This document shows positions 24,906 through 33,061 of a stretch of 64,000 nt of DNA, piece by piece. This DNA is from G965195345 sp965277775 (GTDB lineage: Bacteria > Pseudomonadota > Gammaproteobacteria > CAKMZV01). How positions within the stretch are numbered: the stretch's first letter is position 1; each line of letters starts with the position of its first letter. A program made the position numbers and the translations under genes. The notes beneath the pieces were generated by a model, which worked only from the letters and a program-made list of their open reading frames with translations, had not been told where the DNA came from and made no database searches. The stretch spans positions 1,922,001 to 1,986,000 of the forward strand of contig OZ255843.1 of NCBI GenBank assembly GCA_965277775.1, read 5' to 3'.

Positions 24906-26188
24906 TTTAGTCTGTAACGTGCTGCAGTCGCATGAGCGGTAAGAGACTCATGTTCTGCGAGGGTGATTGATGTGCGCGCGAGTTTTTGCGCCGAAGCTTG
25001 ATTGCACTGTACAACGCTGCTGCGTTTTTGAAAGTCGGGCACACCAAGCGGAGAAGAAAATCGAGCCGTGGCTGATGTGGGTAAGATATGGTTAGGGCCC
25101 GCACAATAATCGCCAAATACTTCTGGTGTGAATATGCCTAAGAATATGGCGCCTGCATTTTGAATGTATTCAAGCTGTGCTTCAGGTTGTTCTATGGCAA
25201 GTTCTAAGTGCTCAGGTGCAATGCGGTTTGCCAATGCAATACTTTCAGCCAGATCTTTGGTTTGAATCAAAGCCGAACGATGGGTGATGGCGGTTTCAAT
25301 GATTGACTTGCGGGGCATGGTTTCTATTAAACGATGCATGGTTTGTTCTAATTCTAATAAATAATCCCCATCATGGCAAAGCAATATGGCTTGCGAGAGT
25401 TCGTCGTGTTCGGCTTGAGAGAATAAATCCATGGCTGCCCATTCAACAGGTAGTTGGCCATCGGTAATAATCGTTATTTCTGATGGGCCTGCAATCATAT
25501 CAATGCCCACCTGACCAAACACTTGACGTTTGGCTTCAGCCACATAGGCATTACCTGGTCCGACAATCTTATCCACTTTTGCAATGGACTCCGTACCATA
25601 AGCCAGAGCAGCAATGGCTTGAGCGCCCCCGATGGTATAAATTTCATCTACGCCACAAAGGCTTGCAGCGGTCAGTACAGCTTCATTGAGTTCCCCCTTC
25701 GGGGTGGGTGTCATCATGCAAATATGTTTGACGCCCGCCACTGTTGCTGGGATGGCGTTCATGATGACCGAGGAAGGATAAGCGGCTTTGCCGCCAGGGA
25801 CATAGACGCCGACGCGGTCAATGGGGGTGATTTTTTGCCCCACATGCACGCCAATTTCATCAACAAAATGCCAATCTTCAAGCTTCTGTGCTTGGTGGAA
25901 GGCTGTAACTCGTTCAATGGCTTGTGCCATGCTGTGGCGCAAGTCATTGGAGACTTGTTTTTCAGCGCCTACTAGGGTTTGTTTATCAACCCGAAACGCT
26001 ACGGGTTTAAAATCATCAAAGCGTTGAGTGTATTTGAATAGCGCTTGATCGCCAGTCTTGATCACATCAGCTATGATGTCTTTAACGGCTGCTTCTATGC
26101 CTTGAACAATGGGTGTTTCTCGCGTCAGCAATTGGGCAAACTGTGTTTCAAAATTTGAAGATTCTGTGTTTAAATGCTTCACTTTCAT
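24902..26188 (-). CDS. hisD: Histidinol dehydrogenase
   Basis: 428 residues; oxidises histidinol to histidine in two NAD+-dependent steps. The signature Ala-Gly-Pro-Ser-Glu-Ile, the zinc region Gln-Ala-Glu-His-Asp and the catalytic Glu-His in Ala-Pro-Glu-His-Leu-Glu are all intact. It starts 16 bases after hisG. Confidence 0.97.
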   Translation of the reverse strand: MKVKHLNTESSNFETQFAQLLTRETPIVQGIEAAVKDIIADVIKTGDQALFKYTQRFDDFKPVAFRVDKQTLVGAEKQVSNDLRHSMAQAIERVTAFHQAQKLEDWHFVDEIGVHVGQKITPIDRVGVYVPGGKAAYPSSVIMNAIPATVAGVKHICMMTPTPKGELNEAVLTAASLCGVDEIYTIGGAQAIAALAYGTESIAKVDKIVGPGNAYVAEAKRQVFGQVGIDMIAGPSEITIITDGQLPVEWAAMDLFSQAEHDELSQAILLCHDGDYLLELEQTMHRLIETMPRKSIIETAITHRSALIQTKDLAESIALANRIAPEHLELAIEQPEAQLEYIQNAGAIFLGIFTPEVFGDYCAGPNHILPTSATARFSSPLGVPDFQKRSSVVQCNQASAQKLARTSITLAEHESLTAHATAARYRLK

Positions 26189-26204
26189 AGAGAATGCGCG
26201 TGTT

Positions 26205-26843
26205 TTAACAACTGTGTTCGGAAAATTGTGCCAGCAATGCGTTTAATGCTTTAGATTTGGTTTTCTGTGAATTTGGATTAAACACCAAGCGACTGCTGAT
26301 CGGGCAGATGTCCTCAACGATCGTCAGGCCGTGTGCTTTCAGCGTATTGCCCGTTTCGACAATATCAACAATGTAATCTGCAAGATCAACCAAAGGGGCC
26401 AGTTCCATTGAGCCATACAGTTTGATGATTTCAGCGGGTTGACCTTGCTCGGCAAACCATTTTTGGGCAAAAAAAGCATATTTTGTTGCCACCCTTATTT
26501 TTTTTGTTGAATCGGGTTTTTTGCCACAAAGAGACGCCACACACAGGCGGCAAGGGGCAATCTTTAGATCCAAATATTCGGCCAATCCATCGCCGCCAGA
26601 TTCGAGCAAAATGTCTTTGCCAACGATGCCAATATCGGCCACCCCTTCTTTGACGTAAACCGGCGTATCGGTCGCGCGTAAGATGAGCAATTTGATATTG
26701 GGTTGCGAAGTATTCAACAGCAGTTTGCGTGTCTGATCTACGTTTTCATCAACATGAATATTTAGCTTGGACAGGAGTGGTAGGGTTTGTTCTAAAATCC
26801 GTCCTTTGGACAACGCCAGGACGATGGGTTGTTGATCAGCCAT
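26205..26843 (-). CDS. hisG: ATP phosphoribosyltransferase, short form
   Basis: 212 residues; condenses ATP with PRPP in the first step of histidine synthesis. Ser-Lys-Gly-Arg-Ile is at the N terminus. The PRPP-binding segment Asp-Tyr-Ile-Val-Asp-Ile-Val-Glu-Thr-Gly-Asn-Thr is in the C-terminal half. The regulatory ACT-like domain of the long form is missing, so this is HisG-S, which normally needs the HisZ subunit. No hisZ is in the window. It follows murA by two bases. Confidence 0.95.
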   Translation of the reverse strand: MADQQPIVLALSKGRILEQTLPLLSKLNIHVDENVDQTRKLLLNTSQPNIKLLILRATDTPVYVKEGVADIGIVGKDILLESGGDGLAEYLDLKIAPCRLCVASLCGKKPDSTKKIRVATKYAFFAQKWFAEQGQPAEIIKLYGSMELAPLVDLADYIVDIVETGNTLKAHGLTIVEDICPISSRLVFNPNSQKTKSKALNALLAQFSEHSC

Positions 26844-26845
26844 TT

Positions 26846-28141
26846 TTAGGTTATCTCGGGCGGTTGTTCAGCAGAGTGCAGACGATAAATATTGGCGCCT
26901 AATTTGCGAAATTTTTCTTCTATCAACTCGTAGCCACGATCGATATGATGGACTTGATGGATCACCGTTTCCCCATTAGCGACCAAGCCTGCTAATACCA
27001 AAGATGCTGAAGCCCGTAAATCACTGGCTGTGATAAATGTACCCTTCAGCTCGGAAACGCCTCTAGAAATAACCACATTGTCTTCAATGGTTAAATCTGC
27101 GCCCATTTTTTTAAGTTCTGATACATGACGGAAGCGCCCTTCAAACACCTCTTCAGTGATTCGCCCCTCGCCTTGTGATAGGGCATTTAATGCAATAAAT
27201 TGTGCTTGCATATCGGTTGGAAATCCTGGGTATGGTTCGGTTTTAAGATCAATGGCTTTGAGCTGTTTGCCACGCGCATCGACTTCTATAAAATCCTCAC
27301 CAAAAACAATGTCCACCCCCGCTTTTTTCAACATATCTGTTGTTTGTTTAAGGTGTTCGGTGACCACATTGTGAATTTTTATTTTGCCTCGTGTTATGGC
27401 CGCTGCCACCAAATAGGTTGCGGCTTCGATTCGATCGGGCATGAGGGTGTATTTGGTACCGTTTAATTTCTCAACACCTTCAATTTTAATGGTTGAAGTT
27501 CCATGTCCAGTAATTTTGGCACCCATTTTATTTAGACAATTGGCCAAGTCAACAATTTCGGGTTCCTTGGCTGTATTTCTGAGGATGGATTGTCCTTCTG
27601 CTAAGGTTGCGGCCATAATCAGATTTTCTGTGCCTGTCACGGATGCAGTTCGTAGGTGAATGTCTGCAGCCTTTAGGCGTTTATTTTTAGTTTTACCAAT
27701 GATCCATTCGCCATGACTTTCGCTAAAATCAACGCCCATCGCTTCTAAACCCATAAGGTGCACATCAATGGGACGATCACCAATCACACAGCCCCCAGGC
27801 ATGGTTAATTTTGCTTGACCATAACGCGCGAGCATGGGACCAAGTGCCAGAATTGAAGCGCGCATTAGACGGACCATCTCTGTGGGTGGGTTTTTTATCT
27901 TAGAAGAATTTGTAATGCTGATGGCAGATTCATCAATATAATTGAAACTGAGGTTGACGCCCATGCCCGCCAATAATTGCATGACATTGGTCACATCCAT
28001 TAAGTAAGGCGAACCATAGATTGTTAAGGTTTCATCGGTGAGTAAACTGGCAATCATGATCGGCAAAACAGCATTTTTTGCGCCAGAAATTTTAATTTCA
28101 CCACTTAAAGGTGTGCCACCCTTGATAAGTAAAGTATCCAT
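26846..28141 (-). CDS. murA: UDP-N-acetylglucosamine 1-carboxyvinyltransferase
   Basis: 431 residues; transfers enolpyruvate to UDP-GlcNAc in the first step of peptidoglycan synthesis. The N terminus has Gly-Ala-Lys-Asn-Ala (Lys22). The active-site Cys118 in Pro-Gly-Gly-Cys-Val-Ile-Gly is the form that is alkylated by fosfomycin. The ATG overlaps the ibaG stop (TAATG). It sits in the ibaG-murA-hisGDC run. Confidence 0.97.
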   Translation of the reverse strand: MDTLLIKGGTPLSGEIKISGAKNAVLPIMIASLLTDETLTIYGSPYLMDVTNVMQLLAGMGVNLSFNYIDESAISITNSSKIKNPPTEMVRLMRASILALGPMLARYGQAKLTMPGGCVIGDRPIDVHLMGLEAMGVDFSESHGEWIIGKTKNKRLKAADIHLRTASVTGTENLIMAATLAEGQSILRNTAKEPEIVDLANCLNKMGAKITGHGTSTIKIEGVEKLNGTKYTLMPDRIEAATYLVAAAITRGKIKIHNVVTEHLKQTTDMLKKAGVDIVFGEDFIEVDARGKQLKAIDLKTEPYPGFPTDMQAQFIALNALSQGEGRITEEVFEGRFRHVSELKKMGADLTIEDNVVISRGVSELKGTFITASDLRASASLVLAGLVANGETVIHQVHHIDRGYELIEEKFRKLGANIYRLHSAEQPPEIT

Positions 28142-28368
28142 TATTTTTCTTCGGGTGTATAGGTTTTGATGGAAAGTGCGTGCAAGGCACCACTTTGAAT
28201 GTCATCGGCCACAGCGGCGTTCACCATCCTATGTCTCATCAAGGTATTTTTACCTTGAAAATTTGGACTGGTGACTTCAATACTGAAATTGCAATCGGAG
28301 CCATTGACGATGATTTCACATTGGCCGATGTGTGCTTTTATTTTTTGGATAATTTGTTCAGATTGCAC
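28141..28368 (-). CDS. ibaG: BolA-family protein (IbaG/YrbA type)
   Basis: 75 residues with a GTG start (28368-28366). BolA-family proteins pair with monothiol glutaredoxins in iron-sulfur handling. The class II fold core is present: Asn-Phe-Gln-Gly-Lys, then Met-Arg-His-Arg-Met-Val-Asn, then Gly-Ala-Leu-His-Ala-Leu-Ser-Ile-Lys-Thr. Its place just before murA and after the Mla block is the classic ibaG position. Confidence 0.9.
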   Translation of the reverse strand: MQSEQIIQKIKAHIGQCEIIVNGSDCNFSIEVTSPNFQGKNTLMRHRMVNAAVADDIQSGALHALSIKTYTPEEK

Positions 28369-28418
28369 AGTTTTTTTGGAATTTATAGCGGTTTAAAATA
28401 TTATAAAGACATTGTAGT

Positions 28419-29195
28419 TTATTGTCTGAGTTTGTACCCGCTTTTCAAAATGTAATAACACCACAATGTGAGGATGGCTAAGAATATCAAAACCATAAAA
28501 ATGGCAAAAACAAAAGGCTGGTCGGACACCCCTAATGCAGTATAACGAAGGCCATCGATCATGTATAAAAATGGATTGAGCAGAGATATGGTTTGCCATA
28601 AAGGGGGTAGTTTGCTGATCGAATAGAAAACCCCACTTAAAAAAGTCATGGGCAGTAAAACAAAATTTTGAAAGCCGGCAAGATGGTCAAATTTTTCTGC
28701 CCATATACCCACAATTAATCCCATTGCGCCCATCACAGCAGAGCACAAAATGCAAAAAAATAGCGCATAAAAGGGATGAACAAAAGTCACATCGTAAAAT
28801 AAAAAACCACAAGCAAAAACCGCAACGCCGACAATAATGCCCCGAATGACAGCAGCGCCAACAAAGGCCAAATAGATTTCCATCGGTGACAGGGGAGCGA
28901 CCAGCAAAAATAGGATGTTGCCATAAAATTTTGACTGTATCATACTGGATGAAGTATTGGCAAATGCGTTTTGTAAAATCGTCATCATGGCCAACCCGGG
29001 GATCAGAAACAGCCCGTAATCATAGGAGCCTGTTGAATATTTAGCCATGTCGTCGCCGATGGGTAAAAATATGATCAGATACAAAATGGCTGTAATAACC
29101 GGCGCAAAGATGGTTTGCAACGAAACTTCTAAGAATCGTAGATTTTCCTTTCTAAATAATACCCAAGTCCCGTACCAGTTCCACTGCATTTTCAT
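28419..29195 (-). CDS. ABC-2 type transporter permease (YadH-like)
   Basis: 258 residues with six membrane spans of the ABC-2 permease fold. The Trp-rich cytoplasmic N terminus and the C-terminal Pro-Phe-x-Tyr-x-Ile-Asp-Gly-Leu-Arg segment are typical of YadH-like exporters. The start overlaps the upstream ATPase stop by four bases. The pair probably exports a lipid-like or polymer substrate, which cannot be deduced. Its location inside the Mla-murA run is conserved in several gammaproteobacteria. Confidence 0.85.
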   Translation of the reverse strand: MKMQWNWYGTWVLFRKENLRFLEVSLQTIFAPVITAILYLIIFLPIGDDMAKYSTGSYDYGLFLIPGLAMMTILQNAFANTSSSMIQSKFYGNILFLLVAPLSPMEIYLAFVGAAVIRGIIVGVAVFACGFLFYDVTFVHPFYALFFCILCSAVMGAMGLIVGIWAEKFDHLAGFQNFVLLPMTFLSGVFYSISKLPPLWQTISLLNPFLYMIDGLRYTALGVSDQPFVFAIFMVLIFLAILTLWCYYILKSGYKLRQ

Positions 29196-29932
29196 TCTTT
29201 TCCTCTATCTTCTGAAACCAAATCCAAATAAACTTTTTCAAGGCGATTATTGCCATTGTTTAGCAGTTCATCTTTGGCGTCCAATGCAATCATTCTGCCA
29301 TCACTGATGATGCCGATGCGTTCACATAATTGCTCAGCTTCTTCTAAATAGTGGGTGGTTAAGATAATGGTATGCCCCATTTTGTGTAACTTGCGGATGA
29401 AAGTCCATATGGTTTTGCGCAAATCAATGTCAACACCGGCTGTGGGCTCGTCTAAAATAATGATTTTAGGTTTGTGAACCAAGGCTTGGGCAATGAGCAC
29501 ACGACGTTTCATGCCACCAGAAAGATTGGCGGTCAGCGTGTCCGCTTTGCCAGTCAGCGCCAATATATCCAAAAGTTCATCGATCCAATCGTATTGCCGG
29601 CGGCCAAAACCAAAATAACCGGCTTGCAAGCGCAATAAATCAATCACAGAAAAGAACCCATCGCTGATGAGTTCTTGCGGTACTAAGCCTAAATCACGGC
29701 GTGTTTGGCGGTAATCGTGAACCACGTCATTGCCGAATACGCTCACCGAGCCCTCGCTGGCTCTGACCAATCCAGCCAGAATGTTAATCAGCGTAGATTT
29801 ACCAGCACCATTGGGACCTAAAAGACCAAAAAAACTGCCTTCTTCAATATTAAAGTTAATGTTTTTTAAGGCCTGAACATCGGGATAGTTTTTGACGACT
29901 TGTGAAAATTGAATCGCAATACTATTGTTCAT
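29192..29932 (-). CDS. ABC transporter ATPase (YadG-like)
   Basis: 246 residues from the ATG at 29932. An upstream TTG in frame is less likely. Walker A is Gly-Pro-Asn-Gly-Ala-Gly-Lys-Ser-Thr (about 37-45), the signature Asn-Leu-Ser-Gly-Gly-Met-Lys-Arg-Arg, Walker B Ile-Ile-Ile-Leu-Asp-Glu-Pro-Thr-Ala-Gly-Val-Asp, and the switch His is in Leu-Thr-Thr-His. It powers the YadH-like permease encoded immediately downstream and overlaps the mlaB end by 11 bases. Confidence 0.88.
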   Translation of the reverse strand: MNNSIAIQFSQVVKNYPDVQALKNINFNIEEGSFFGLLGPNGAGKSTLINILAGLVRASEGSVSVFGNDVVHDYRQTRRDLGLVPQELISDGFFSVIDLLRLQAGYFGFGRRQYDWIDELLDILALTGKADTLTANLSGGMKRRVLIAQALVHKPKIIILDEPTAGVDIDLRKTIWTFIRKLHKMGHTIILTTHYLEEAEQLCERIGIISDGRMIALDAKDELLNNGNNRLEKVYLDLVSEDRGKE

Positions 29933-30203
29933 GACTATCAAATAGTGGGGAAAGGTTGTACAAATGAGTCAATGTTTGAATGCGAGCATTTTCGCCCTTA
30001 AAGTGTAAAACGATGCCATTTTGCAAACACTGTTTTTTCCATTCAATCAACCAACCAAACAATAAACTGTCGATCTCTTGTATTTGGGACCAATCCACAT
30101 CGTAGCGCCCTGCAACGAGTTGCGGAAACGCGAGATCTTGCAGTGACTCAAAAGTCGCATTGCCCTTTAACAAGATGGTTTGGTTATTGACGATAATGTC
30201 CAT
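29922..30203 (-). CDS. mlaB: MlaB, STAS-domain subunit of the Mla lipid transporter
   Basis: 93 residues forming a STAS fold, with Ile-Asp-Ser-x-x-Phe-Gly-Trp-Leu at about 44-52 in place of the usual Asp-Ser-x-Gly. In the MlaFEDB complex, MlaB binds and stabilises the MlaF ATPase on the cytoplasmic face. The assignment rests on size, STAS-like pattern and position after mlaC. It is cytoplasmic, with no signal. Confidence 0.82.
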   Translation of the reverse strand: MDIIVNNQTILLKGNATFESLQDLAFPQLVAGRYDVDWSQIQEIDSLLFGWLIEWKKQCLQNGIVLHFKGENARIQTLTHLYNLSPLFDSHEQ

Positions 30204-30261
30204 ATGAAGGTGGCAGTCTTAGAGGGTTAAGCAGAATTTGTTAAGTAACAGAAGCGCAATC

Positions 30262-30864
30262 TTATTGGACTTTTTTATTGCGTGTCTTAATATTTTCAAT
30301 TAAGGCTTGTACTGATTGGTTTTGTATTTCTTCGGCGAATGCTTTTCGGTAGTTAATGAGCAAACTCAAACCTTCTACCCGAACATCAATGATCTTTTTG
30401 TCGGTTGCCGAAGTGATCATATAATACTCTATAGGAATGTCTTTTGTACCCGTTTGAGTGATGGTTTTTAATATATAAGTGCCTTCACGCCGCCCAGTAC
30501 GTTCTGGTAGGAACACAAATTGATCAAAACTGTATCGAAGCATTACAGTCGCATAAGAGTTCAGCAGTAATTCTCTGAATGCTTGCGTGAAGGTGGTCAT
30601 TTCATCCTTATTCGTCGTTCGGCTATATTTTCCAAGCACAAAACGTGACATGCGCTGCCAATCAAAAAAATGATCAAAGTGTTGCTCAACCAGTTGTCTG
30701 AGTTCACGTGGTTGATCGTCATAAAAATTTCTATCCAACTCTAAGTCTTTGTAGAAATTTTGAGTGTGTTTGGCCATGAGATCCCTTAAGACGATTTGCT
30801 CTGCTTGGGCCATCGTCGTAAAGATGGTGAGCATGAGGACAATGATGAGATTGCGGACGATCAT
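30262..30864 (-). CDS. mlaC: MlaC, periplasmic phospholipid shuttle
   Basis: 200 residues with a signal peptide at 1-21, cut after Met-Ala-Gln-Ala. The mature part has the MlaC/Ttg2D pattern: Leu-Gly-Lys-Tyr-Ser-Arg, Phe-Thr-Gln-Ala-Phe-Arg-Glu-Leu-Leu-Leu-Asn-Ser-Tyr-Ala, and a C-terminal Asp-Val-Arg-Val-Glu-Gly-Leu-Ser-Leu. MlaC carries phospholipids between the outer-membrane MlaA-porin complex and MlaFEDB. No mlaA is in the window. Confidence 0.92.
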   Translation of the reverse strand: MIVRNLIIVLMLTIFTTMAQAEQIVLRDLMAKHTQNFYKDLELDRNFYDDQPRELRQLVEQHFDHFFDWQRMSRFVLGKYSRTTNKDEMTTFTQAFRELLLNSYATVMLRYSFDQFVFLPERTGRREGTYILKTITQTGTKDIPIEYYMITSATDKKIIDVRVEGLSLLINYRKAFAEEIQNQSVQALIENIKTRNKKVQ

Positions 30865-30870
30865 TGAAAT

Positions 30871-31317
30871 CTATTTATTAAGAAAAGTGCTGATGAGATT
30901 TTCTAATACCAAAGCTGACTGGCTGATCTCTATGGTGTCGCCATTCAGTAAAGACTCTGTATCTCCCCCAGGCGTGATGCCAATATATTTTTCACCCAAT
31001 ATGCCTGCGGTTAGGATGCTGGCGGAACTGTCCAGTGGCAACTGGTCATAGCGCTCATAAATGTTCAGTACAACTTTGGCTTGGAAAGTTGACGGGTCTA
31101 ATGCAATGGAAGCCACTCGGCCTATTTCAACGCCGGCCATAGTGACTGGAGCTGATTTTTTTAAGCCACCGATTTCGCCAAAATAAACATTGAGTTTGTA
31201 GCCGTCTGATGACTGAAATACATTTAAATTGCTTCCCTTAATGGCAATGAAAAACAATGATGCCAAAACAAGCACCGTAAATAAGCCGACCCAAACCTGT
31301 AATTTTCTTTCACTCAT
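30871..31317 (-). CDS. mlaD: MlaD, MCE-domain subunit
   Basis: 148 residues. One N-terminal transmembrane helix (about 8-27) is followed by one MCE domain with the Gly-Gly-Leu-Lys-x-x-Ala-Pro-Val and Gly-Glu-Lys-Tyr-Ile motifs. MlaD forms the hexameric periplasmic ring through which lipid passes. It is separated from mlaE by 87 bases, unusually wide for this operon. It is six bases upstream of mlaC. Confidence 0.94.
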   Translation of the reverse strand: MSERKLQVWVGLFTVLVLASLFFIAIKGSNLNVFQSSDGYKLNVYFGEIGGLKKSAPVTMAGVEIGRVASIALDPSTFQAKVVLNIYERYDQLPLDSSASILTAGILGEKYIGITPGGDTESLLNGDTIEISQSALVLENLISTFLNK

Positions 31318-31404
31318 AATAAATGTCTCATAAGGGGTGATATTATAATCTTTCTCGGCTCAAGAGCCTGTTTTAGTCTCAGTTAATTGGTCAATCGATT
31401 AAGA

Positions 31405-32175
31405 TTAAAACATGATTGCAGTGAGAATGACGTTTGACCCCAGTACCAGCAAGCAACTATAGACCACGGTTTTTGTTGTGGCCAAGCTGGTGCCATCAAC
31501 TGTGGGTCGGCAATCATAACCATAAAAAAGTGCCAAAATGGCACAAATACATCCAAAAATAAACGACTTGACCGTGCCATTTAATACGTCTGAAACCCAA
31601 TCCACCTGGTCTTGTATTTGTGTCCAAAAGGAGGCGCCATCTATGCCTAATACATAGGAGCCAATATACCAAGATCCAATAAGCCCAACGGCGACAAAAA
31701 TAAAATTCAGAGCAGGCATGACAATAATACTTGCCAATAAACGTGGATGAAAAATTCTATACATGGGGTCAATGGCCATCATTTCTAAGGCGGCTAATTG
31801 TTGAGTGGTTTTCATCACACCAATTTCTGTTGCCAAAGCAGAACCTGCCCTTGCAGCAAATAGAATGGCGGTTAAAACAGGTCCCAACTCTCGATAAAAT
31901 GACAATGCGGTGACAACCCCAAGCACTTCTTCAGACCCGAATCTTGCGAGCGTGGTATAGAGTTGTAGGCCAAGGACCATGCCAACGAATAAACCCGCAA
32001 CAAGGATGATTGGTAAAGAAAGCACCCCCGTATTGAATATTTGTTTGAGCAACAGCTTTAAGAAACCCTTTGTTTTAAATCCCGAAGCCAAAAGAAGCCA
32101 AACGAATAACGAGATCTTACCCGTTGTTTGGGTGACATCGAGCACAAGTTTGCCTATACTTTGAATCCAATTCAT
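31405..32175 (-). CDS. mlaE: MlaE, permease subunit
   Basis: 256 residues with five to six membrane spans and the MlaE signature Arg-Ala-Gly-Ser-Ala-Leu-Ala-Thr-Glu-Ile-Gly, followed by Glu-Met-Met-Ala-Ile-Asp-Pro. It is the transmembrane channel of the MlaFEDB phospholipid transporter, which maintains outer-membrane asymmetry. It overlaps mlaF by four bases. Confidence 0.95.
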   Translation of the reverse strand: MNWIQSIGKLVLDVTQTTGKISLFVWLLLASGFKTKGFLKLLLKQIFNTGVLSLPIILVAGLFVGMVLGLQLYTTLARFGSEEVLGVVTALSFYRELGPVLTAILFAARAGSALATEIGVMKTTQQLAALEMMAIDPMYRIFHPRLLASIIVMPALNFIFVAVGLIGSWYIGSYVLGIDGASFWTQIQDQVDWVSDVLNGTVKSFIFGCICAILALFYGYDCRPTVDGTSLATTKTVVYSCLLVLGSNVILTAIMF

Positions 32176-32963
32176 TGCATAAGATCGCTTATATACTCAA
32201 TCTGAGTCGGTTGATGAAAGGGGACAGGACCGTCTGGTTTGCCCAATACAAATTGTTCAGAGTAGGCGGTTTGATTTGTACGAAGCACTTCGGGTTTACC
32301 CTGATCAACCACATTGCCTTGAGAAATTAAAAAGACATAGTCTGAGATGCTGAGGACTTCTTCGACGTCGTGTGAGACGACGACAGAGGTCGTGTCCATG
32401 GCTTTGGAGCAAGATTTAATGAGGCGCATCAAGATGCCCATACTGATGGGGTCTTGCCCAACAAAGGGTTCGTCAAACAGAAGAATGGGTGGGTCTAAAG
32501 CGAGTGCCCGTGCAAAGGAAACCCGTCGTGCCATACCGCCAGAGAGAGCATTTGGATATTGGTCGCAAACGCCTCGTAAACCAACAACTTCTAATTTCAT
32601 TAAGACCAGATTGCGAATCATAGACTGATTCAAGTGGGTGTTTTCTTGCAAAGGTAGGGCAACGTTTTCAAAGACGGTTAAGTCGCCCAACAAGCCACCG
32701 TTTTGAAAAAGTACGCCAATCTTCTTGCGTAATTCGAACAATGCTTTGCGATTCAATTTATGGATGTCGTCTCCCAATACTCTGACCGAGCCTGAATGTG
32801 GCTTTATTTGAGCAGTAATCAATTGTAGCAGGGTGGTTTTGCCCACACCACTGGGGCCCATAAGCGCAGTGATACCATTATCATCAATGCTCAGATTCAG
32901 ATGATTGAAAATGGTTTTGGTCGATCGTTTAAAAACGACATTATCTAATTCAATGATAGGCAT
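32172..32963 (-). CDS. mlaF: MlaF, ATPase subunit
   Basis: 263 residues. Walker A is Gly-Pro-Ser-Gly-Val-Gly-Lys-Thr-Thr (about 36-44), the signature Leu-Ser-Gly-Gly-Met-Ala-Arg-Arg, and Walker B Ile-Leu-Leu-Phe-Asp-Glu-Pro-Phe-Val-Gly-Gln-Asp. The Met-Ala-Arg-Arg signature with Val-Gly-Gln-Asp is typical of MlaF/MkI ATPases. It starts the mlaFEDCB run, which continues through the ABC-2 pair into ibaG-murA. Confidence 0.95.
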   Translation of the reverse strand: MPIIELDNVVFKRSTKTIFNHLNLSIDDNGITALMGPSGVGKTTLLQLITAQIKPHSGSVRVLGDDIHKLNRKALFELRKKIGVLFQNGGLLGDLTVFENVALPLQENTHLNQSMIRNLVLMKLEVVGLRGVCDQYPNALSGGMARRVSFARALALDPPILLFDEPFVGQDPISMGILMRLIKSCSKAMDTTSVVVSHDVEEVLSISDYVFLISQGNVVDQGKPEVLRTNQTAYSEQFVLGKPDGPVPFHQPTQIEYISDLMQ

Positions 32964-33061
32964 TATTAGTCCAGACTAAATAAATATTATTCAGTGATTG
33001 ACGATTGATCGTTCAACAATGGCTTAAATTCTAAGAGGAGTATTGTCAAATATTCAAACGA

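Noticed and set aside
31354..31376. GGCTC/GAGCC hairpin followed by a short T run between mlaE and mlaD
   Set aside because: The T run is on the plus strand, where no gene needs termination. The mla genes are read from the minus strand and must continue through it.
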